This document shows, in pieces, positions 7,387 to 12,006 of a DNA stretch of 12,006 nucleotides. Positions within the stretch are counted from its first letter, which is position 1, and each line of letters opens with the position of its first letter. Source of the DNA: Bryobacterales bacterium (GTDB lineage: Bacteria > Acidobacteriota > Terriglobia > Bryobacterales > Bryobacteraceae). A program made the position numbers and the translations under genes. The notes under the pieces are model-generated. The model was not told the origin of the DNA, made no database searches, and was given only the letters and a program-made list of their open reading frames with translations. The stretch spans positions 5,369-17,374 of the forward strand of contig PKZC01000368.1 in the NCBI GenBank assembly GCA_003132905.1, given 5' to 3'.

Positions 7387-8550
7387 TTAGGCGGCGGAAC
7401 TGAGAGTGCCCCACAGTTTTTGTGAAGCCAGCTTGGCGCCGTCAGACAAGGCGCGAAGCTTTAGCCAACAGAACTCCGGATGCACCGGGCCAAAACCAGC
7501 GAAGGTGCCAAACCCGCAATCGGTGCCGGCAATGACGCGCTCACGCCCCACCAGGCCGGCATACCTCAGGAGTCGCTGAGCCACCAGTTCCGGATGCTCC
7601 ACAAAGTTGGAACTGGATGCGATCACGCCCGGAATGAGGATCTTGTCGTCAGGCAGCTTCTGAGAGGACCATATCTGCCATTCATGATCGTGACGGGGAT
7701 TCGCTCCTTCTAGTAACAACGCCTGGGGTTTTGCTTTGAGCACCACGGGGAGAATTTTCTCCAGCGGTAAATCGTGAGTGTGGGGACCTTGGTAGTTACC
7801 CCAGCAGACGTGCATGCGCACCCGGTCTGCCGGAACATTGGCCAACGCGTGATTGAGCGCTTCCACTTGCACGGCTGCGGCCCGTAAGAACTCATCGTCG
7901 GTCATGTCGCGAAATCTGCTGTGCCGCCCCATGGCCAGATCCGGACAGTCCACTTGCAACAGCAGTCCCGAATTGACGATGGTTTCATACTCCGATTGCA
8001 TGGCGTCCGCCAGCGCCTGCATGTACGCGGCGTGCGTCGGATAATATTCGTTCGGCTGGAAGACGGCGATGGTTCCCGGCGAAACGGCGTTCATAAAGCC
8101 TTCGGTGGCTTTCACCTGCGCTAAGCCATCTTTCATTCGAGCGATGTCGTTCTTCAGCGGTTCCATATCCTTCACGGCGATGGGACCTTTGCAAACAGGG
8201 CGCTGGTATTTGGCTGAAGCGCCTGCGGAAACCAACTGATCGCGATAGCCCGGGAAATCTTCCAGATCCTGCGGGGTCGGCCGTGCTGAATCGCCCGAGA
8301 ATCCGGTCAGCCGATGCCGGATGTACGTGGCATAGCTGATCTTGCCCATTTCACCGTCGCTGACGATATCCATACCGCACTCCGCCTGCTTCTGGAGCGC
8401 GTTCAGGACTCCCGAACGGATCGCCTGGTCAAATTTCGCCGGATCGTAATTCTCCCCCCGATCCTGCGCGAAAAGATAATCGACCACCTCCTGCGGACGG
8501 GGCAAGCTGCCGACGTGGGTAGTCAGGATGCGATCGGTACTAAGCTTCAT
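7387..8550 (-). CDS. Cobalamin-independent methionine synthase-like (MetE C-terminal domain) methyltransferase
   Basis: The product is 387 residues, about half of a full MetE, and corresponds to the catalytic C-terminal barrel only (COG0620 type). The start reads MKLSTDRILTTHVGSLPRP, with the THVGSLPRP entry motif of this family. The zinc ligands expected for thiol activation are all visible: H247 and C249 (MHVCWGNY), E281 (LLLEGANPRH) and C345 (AGTDCGFGTF). The lack of the MetE N-terminal domain fits archaeal-type MetE, but also relatives that move methyl or alkyl groups to other thiols or act in coenzyme M chemistry. The acceptor is therefore not certain and I leave the symbol empty. The ATG at 8550 is preceded by GGAGA about 11 bases away. 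It is transcribed away from the DUF6152 gene, sharing the divergent region 8551-8716. Confidence 0.85.
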   Translation of the reverse strand: MKLSTDRILTTHVGSLPRPQEVVDYLFAQDRGENYDPAKFDQAIRSGVLNALQKQAECGMDIVSDGEMGKISYATYIRHRLTGFSGDSARPTPQDLEDFPGYRDQLVSAGASAKYQRPVCKGPIAVKDMEPLKNDIARMKDGLAQVKATEGFMNAVSPGTIAVFQPNEYYPTHAAYMQALADAMQSEYETIVNSGLLLQVDCPDLAMGRHSRFRDMTDDEFLRAAAVQVEALNHALANVPADRVRMHVCWGNYQGPHTHDLPLEKILPVVLKAKPQALLLEGANPRHDHEWQIWSSQKLPDDKILIPGVIASSSNFVEHPELVAQRLLRYAGLVGRERVIAGTDCGFGTFAGFGPVHPEFCWLKLRALSDGAKLASQKLWGTLSSAA

Positions 8551-8716
8551 AGATAAAGTTTTCTCCTACGGAATATTGAGTTTGCCGCATTTTTCGCGGC
8601 CCTGGCGGTCCAACCTCGAAATCAGATGTGTAAAATCACTTGCTGTGATAATGCTACAAATCTGCGTTAACCGCGTAACAATGTTTCTTAGAGGGCTGGC
8701 CCCTCGGAGAATCGCA
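8551..8716. promoter_or_regulatory. Divergent intergenic region between the MetE-like and DUF6152 genes
   Basis: Both neighbours are transcribed away from this region, so it should carry two promoters. The central part (about 8620-8690) is AT-richer than its flanks. On the minus strand TAGGAGAA (8561-8568) is the ribosome site of the MetE-like gene. On the plus strand GGAG (8705-8708) serves the DUF6152 gene. GCGTTAACCGCGTAAC near 8664-8679 holds two similar GCGT-AAC units that could bind a regulator. No -35/-10 pair with good spacing is convincing. Confidence 0.5.
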
Positions 8717-9124
8717 GTGAACATCAAAATTCTAGCCGGCATAGCGGTTGCTTTTGGACTTCTGGTACCCGCCGTTCCTGTTTTCGCCCACCATTCCTTC
8801 GCGGCCGAATTTGACGGAAACAAAAAGGTAACACTGAATGGCGTCGTAACGAAAGTGGATTGGGTCAATCCCCACGCGTACCTATATGTGGATGTCAAAG
8901 GCGACGATGGCGCGGTGATCAACTGGGCGATCGAAACCGGCGCGCCCAACGTGCTTTACCGCCAGGGCTGGCGGAAGGATGATCTCAAAGTCGGGGACAT
9001 GGTCACGCTGGATGCCTTTTTGGCGAAGGACGGATCGCATACCGCTGCCGCGCGGAACGTAAAACTGCCAGATGGACGACGGGTGTTTGCCGGCACGCCC
9101 AGTAGCACTCCAGATCAAAAGTAA
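8717..9124 (+). CDS. DUF6152 exported protein
   Basis: The product is 135 residues from the GTG at 8717. It has a clear signal peptide (NIKILAGIAVAFGLLVPAV, cleavage expected after VFA at residue 24), so the mature protein would begin HHSFAAEFD. The N-terminal HHSF, the DWVNPHAYLYVDVKG block (H53) and the later GDMVTLDAF strand match the small beta-barrel family DUF6152, which is frequent in Acidobacteriota and some Proteobacteria. Its function is unknown. I chose this GTG because GGAG (8705-8708) stands eight bases upstream and the signal peptide starts there; upstream in-frame ATGs would add up to about 60 residues before the signal peptide. It is followed five bases after its stop by the malonyl-CoA decarboxylase gene, so the two are likely cotranscribed. 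Confidence 0.85.
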   Translation: MNIKILAGIAVAFGLLVPAVPVFAHHSFAAEFDGNKKVTLNGVVTKVDWVNPHAYLYVDVKGDDGAVINWAIETGAPNVLYRQGWRKDDLKVGDMVTLDAFLAKDGSHTAAARNVKLPDGRRVFAGTPSSTPDQK

Positions 9125-9129
9125 CGGAA

Positions 9130-10389
9130 GTGGGACTGGCGCGAATTCTGGGGCTGAGGACACGGTCCGGTACTCCCGCGCCGTCAAACAGCCGTTCCGT
9201 TCGCAAACTTTCTTCTCTTTGTCACACCCTGTTGTCGGAACGCGGCGGAGTTGCGGGCGCTCATTTGGCAGAGGAAATTCTGGGAATATATCAATCGCTC
9301 GACCAGCCCGGCCGGCGAGCTTTTCTGGATATTCTGAACCGCGACTTTTCTCCCAACCCGGACGAGGTCGGCAGCGCCGCAAACGCCTACCGCAAAGATC
9401 CCTCCTCGGACAACCTCCTCCACTTACAGCGTGTAGTGGAACCCCCCCGGCAGGAATTATTTCGCCGCTTGAATCTGGCTCCGGAGGGAACGCGAGCGTT
9501 GGTCCAGATGCGCAGCCAAGTGTTGCGCGAAATCGATGCCGGCGCGCCACTGCAGACTCTCGCTGCGGATCTCGGCCATTTGTTGACTTCCTGGTTTAAC
9601 CGCGGCTTTCTGACGCTGCAACGGATCGACTGGCGGTCTTCAGCGGCAGTTCTCCAGAAGTTGATCGAGTACGAGGCAGTGCATCAGATCCAGGGCTGGC
9701 CCGATCTTCGCCGCCGCCTGGAAGCGGACCGGCGGTGTTATGCGTTTTTTCATTCTGCTTTGCCAGAAGAACCTCTGATCTTCATCGAAGTAGCGCTGAC
9801 TCGGGGAATGAGCGATCACGTGCAGCCATTGATCGATCCTGACTCGGCCGTGAGCGACCCCCAAGCAGCCGATAGCGCCATTTTTTACTCCATCACCAAT
9901 TGCCAAGAAGGACTGCGTGGAGTGCCATTTGGTAATCTGTTGATCAAGCAAGTGGTTGAGGATCTGACGAAGAACCTGCCGCGAATACGTACCTTCTCGA
10001 CGCTCTCGCCGATCCCCGGTTTTCGAAAGTGGCTGGCGGGCGCAAGTCATGCAACCGTCGATATCGGCAAGATGGACATACAAATGAGGCGGCGTCTGGT
10101 CCCGCTATGCGCCCACTATCTGGTGAACGAAAAACGCGGTCGGGAGCCGCTGGATCCAGTGGCTCGCTTCCATTTGAAGAACGGCGCGCGGCTGGATAGA
10201 ATCAATTGGCTTGCCGACACGTCGGCAACCGGTATGAAACAGTCCGCTGGGCTGATGGCAAATTATGTTTACGATGTCGCGGATCTGGAGCGAAATCACG
10301 AGTTGTATGCGCGCTCCGGCAAGGTTGTTTGCTCCAGGCGCGTCCAGACCCAGGCCAAACAGGCCGCCCCGGCGAATCACTCAAATTGA
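9130..10389 (+). CDS. Malonyl-CoA decarboxylase
   Basis: The product is 419 residues, the expected size for bacterial enzymes of this family. It converts malonyl-CoA to acetyl-CoA and CO2 in the cytoplasm. The N-terminal part (about 35-160) is the helical domain. The catalytic GNAT-like domain follows, with GLRGVPFGNLLIKQVVEDL at 261-279, the FSTLSPIPGFRKWLAG motif holding catalytic Ser293, and FHLKNGARLDRINWLAD with catalytic His348. The end motif GLMANYVYD is also typical. The start is taken as the GTG at 9130, five bases after the stop of the DUF6152 gene, which suggests translational coupling. No strong Shine-Dalgarno sequence is present, and the first 30 residues are not conserved in type, so a slightly later start is possible. 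The enzyme can clear excess malonyl-CoA or feed malonate use; no malonate transporter or malonyl-CoA synthetase is in the window. Confidence 0.93.
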   Translation: MGLARILGLRTRSGTPAPSNSRSVRKLSSLCHTLLSERGGVAGAHLAEEILGIYQSLDQPGRRAFLDILNRDFSPNPDEVGSAANAYRKDPSSDNLLHLQRVVEPPRQELFRRLNLAPEGTRALVQMRSQVLREIDAGAPLQTLAADLGHLLTSWFNRGFLTLQRIDWRSSAAVLQKLIEYEAVHQIQGWPDLRRRLEADRRCYAFFHSALPEEPLIFIEVALTRGMSDHVQPLIDPDSAVSDPQAADSAIFYSITNCQEGLRGVPFGNLLIKQVVEDLTKNLPRIRTFSTLSPIPGFRKWLAGASHATVDIGKMDIQMRRRLVPLCAHYLVNEKRGREPLDPVARFHLKNGARLDRINWLADTSATGMKQSAGLMANYVYDVADLERNHELYARSGKVVCSRRVQTQAKQAAPANHSN

Positions 10390-10463
10390 TGACAAGTATC
10401 AGGCTGGCACTATCGACTTTCCCGGAGGCAGCGGTCATGCTTCTGGAGGGATTTAGAACGACT

Positions 10464-10474
10464 GGAGACGAACG
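10464..10474 (+). promoter_or_regulatory. Ribosome binding site of the dioxygenase gene
   Basis: GGAG at 10464-10467 lies seven bases before the ATG at 10475 and supports this start. The 85-base gap from the previous stop holds no other feature I can support. Confidence 0.75.
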
Positions 10475-11449
10475 ATGAAGTATAACGTATCAGGCATCCA
10501 TCACATCACGGCGTGCGCTGGTGGGGCCCAACAGGACATCGATTTTTTCACGCAGGTTGTGGGCTTGCGGATGGTGAAGCAAACCGTTCTCATGGACGGC
10601 ACCATTCCGGTCTACCACCTGTACTACGCGAATGCGAAAGCGGAGCCGGGCTCCGTGATGACCACCTTCCCCTATGGCCAGAAAACCGGGCGTCAAGGCT
10701 CGGGCCAGATTTCCGCTACCGCGTACTCGGCGCCGAAAGGATCGCTGCCCTTCTGGAAGGAGCGCTTCGACAAGCACAAAATTCAGCACGGTGGTATTCA
10801 GGAACGGTTCGGGCAAAAGTTCATCCGCTTCCAGCACCCTGCGGGTTTGGCTTTTGAAATCCTGGAAGACGCAAACGACAACCGGCAGGGTTGGTTAACG
10901 GATGACATCACCGCCAATGAGTCCGTCCGCGGATTCTACGGCACTGTACTTTGCATGCGGGAAGTGGCCGAAAGCGAGCGCTTCTTCACCGAAGCTCTGG
11001 GCTTCCGCAAGACCGGCCACGAAGGCAAGTTCCACCGTTTCGAAGTGGGTACCGGCGGTCCAGGAAAGACTTTGATTTTTGAGCATGATCCCGATCGCGC
11101 AGCCGGAAGCTGGGGGTTCGGCGCGGGCACGGTGCACCACGTCGCCTTGGCCGTGAACAGCCATGAAGAACTGGCAGAGCAGAAGGCTATTTACGAAGAG
11201 CTTGGATTTACCGACGCTTCCGACATCAAGGACCGGTATTACTTCTATTCGATGTACACCCGCTCCCCTGGAGGCATTCTGGTTGAATGCGCCTGCAGCC
11301 AGGGCGCCGGCTTCTACCGCGACGAGGACGAAGAACATCTGGGTGGGAAGCTCCATCTGCCGCCCTGGTGGGAGCACCGCACGCAAGAAATGCTAGCGCA
11401 GTTGGAACCGATTCATGCTCCCGAAACGCTTCGACCGGTGCGAGCATAA
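10475..11449 (+). CDS. Glyoxalase-fold (vicinal oxygen chelate) ring-cleaving dioxygenase, MhqA/MhqO/PcpA-like
   Basis: The product is 324 residues with two vicinal-oxygen-chelate modules: residues 1-130 and 150-285. Iron(II) ligands of the PcpA/MhqO type are visible: GIHHIT at the N-terminus (H9/H10), GTVHHVALAV (H221/H222) and GGILVECA (E271). These enzymes open hydroquinone-like aromatic rings with O2 in the cytoplasm; in Bacillus the relatives belong to quinone stress detoxification. The exact substrate cannot be read from sequence. The GFYGTVLCMREVAESERFFTE segment starts the second module. The C-terminal KLHLPPWWE is common in the family. The gene follows malonyl-CoA decarboxylase on the same strand, and the next gene starts nine bases after its stop, so an operon is likely. 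A ring-cleavage product could ultimately feed acyl-CoA metabolism, which is inference. Confidence 0.9.
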   Translation: MKYNVSGIHHITACAGGAQQDIDFFTQVVGLRMVKQTVLMDGTIPVYHLYYANAKAEPGSVMTTFPYGQKTGRQGSGQISATAYSAPKGSLPFWKERFDKHKIQHGGIQERFGQKFIRFQHPAGLAFEILEDANDNRQGWLTDDITANESVRGFYGTVLCMREVAESERFFTEALGFRKTGHEGKFHRFEVGTGGPGKTLIFEHDPDRAAGSWGFGAGTVHHVALAVNSHEELAEQKAIYEELGFTDASDIKDRYYFYSMYTRSPGGILVECACSQGAGFYRDEDEEHLGGKLHLPPWWEHRTQEMLAQLEPIHAPETLRPVRA

Positions 11450-11458
11450 GGCTGGCTG

Positions 11459-12006
11459 GTGAGAACGTTCACGTTCGCCAATGTTCTATGGCTGGTTGCG
11501 GGGCTGTGTGCGGTCCCGCAATTAGCGCCCGCGCAATTCGGAAATGGGCCCAAAGACGATAAGCCCGGACCTTTTAAGCGTGCGCAGGACGGCAAGCCTG
11601 ACCTGAGTGGCCTGTGGCTGGCTGACACGCTCGCGCCGTTTGACGTGGAAGACCATGAGGCGGTCTATGGTATTCCCGCCGGCAAAGGCGTCGTAGTTGG
11701 CGGCGACCGCAAAATCCCTTATCAGCCCTGGGCTTTGGCGAAGCGCACTGAACTGTTCAAGGACGCCTCTAACGATCCGCAAGCGCATTGTCACCTGCCC
11801 GGAATCCCTCGCGCCGTCTACACGCCTTTTCCTTGGGAAGTCGTACAGAAGCCGGGCCTGGTGGTCTTCTTGTATGAGTACCCGCACGCCATTCGCATCA
11901 TCCACACCGACGGATCGCATAAGCACCCGGAAGGGCGCGATGTCCTGAACACTTGGATGGGCGACTCGGTGGGCCACTGGGAAGGCGACACGCTGGTGAT
12001 CGACAC
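11459..12006 (+). CDS. Exported protein of unknown function, acidobacterial 'GKPDLSGLW' type (partial, runs off right edge)
   Basis: Translation from the GTG at 11459 is open to the window end, giving 182 residues. AAGG lies seven bases upstream. The start RTFTFANVLWLVAGLCAVPQ is a signal peptide, with cleavage expected near APA-QFG. The mature part carries DGKPDLSGLWLADT, then a CHLPGIPRAVYTPFPW segment, FLYEYPHAIRIIHTDG and TWMGDSVGHWEGDTLVIDT. These motifs belong to a large family of uncharacterised secreted proteins found in many copies in Acidobacteriota. They are often annotated only as hypothetical, and in my recollection are often found near DUF6152 genes. The repeated beta-strand pattern (FLYEY, AIRIIHTDG, GDTLVIDT) suggests a beta-propeller or lipocalin-like fold, but this is a guess. 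The Cys-containing CHLPGIP block is a likely functional site. Confidence 0.8.
   Translation, partial: MRTFTFANVLWLVAGLCAVPQLAPAQFGNGPKDDKPGPFKRAQDGKPDLSGLWLADTLAPFDVEDHEAVYGIPAGKGVVVGGDRKIPYQPWALAKRTELFKDASNDPQAHCHLPGIPRAVYTPFPWEVVQKPGLVVFLYEYPHAIRIIHTDGSHKHPEGRDVLNTWMGDSVGHWEGDTLVID

Noticed and set aside
8528..8716. Upstream extension of the DUF6152 protein to the ATG at 8528
   Set aside because: It overlaps the divergent MetE-like gene and its ribosome site and places about 60 unconserved residues before a clear signal peptide.

Overview
The window looks like a piece of an Acidobacteriota chromosome, probably a Solibacter/Bryobacterales-type relative. This is an inference from gene families, not a database result. 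The markers are a roughly 1070-residue Oar-like TonB-dependent receptor with an N-terminal carboxypeptidase-regulatory-like domain, a DUF6152 protein whose predicted mature form starts His-His-Ser-Phe, an exported protein of the 'GKPDLSGLW ... GDSVGHWEGDTLV' type, and a DUF4062/NTPase signalling protein with a cyclase-like N-terminus. The DNA is GC-rich by eye, except for a more AT-rich patch around 3340-3420.

Left part (1-3098, minus strand). A CtaA/COX15-type heme A synthase is followed after about 20 bases by a large ORF that runs off the left edge. That ORF encodes DUF4062, then a STAND/NB-ARC-like P-loop NTPase, then a helical C-terminal region. Its N-terminus is a wrecked class III nucleotidyl cyclase domain. 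The opening segment (up to DIVGYS) is in one frame and the rest in another, and the catalytic middle of the domain is missing.

Middle part (3099-7386). A short plus-strand ORF (3407-3757) looks like a truncated accessory gene. Its stop codon abuts one copy of an imperfect ~115-bp repeat. The second copy lies ~3.45 kb away in the same orientation and forms the leader of the minus-strand TonB-dependent receptor gene (3969-7190). So the receptor gene sits between two copies of its own leader. It has a clear Shine-Dalgarno sequence and a good intrinsic terminator.

Right part (7387-12006). A stand-alone cobalamin-independent methionine synthase-like protein (minus) is divergent from a plus-strand series: DUF6152 exported protein, malonyl-CoA decarboxylase, a two-domain glyoxalase-fold ring-cleaving dioxygenase, and a partial exported protein cut by the right edge. 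Gaps of 5, 85 and 9 bases suggest one transcription unit. A loose reading is that the dioxygenase opens an aromatic ring and malonyl-CoA decarboxylase feeds malonyl-CoA to acetyl-CoA, but no pathway is proven by the sequence.

No rRNA, tRNA, CRISPR array, transposase or replication origin was seen. The points most worth a second look are the broken cyclase/DUF4062/STAND gene, the leader repeats flanking the receptor gene together with the truncated ORF next to them, and the His-His mature N-terminus of the DUF6152 protein.
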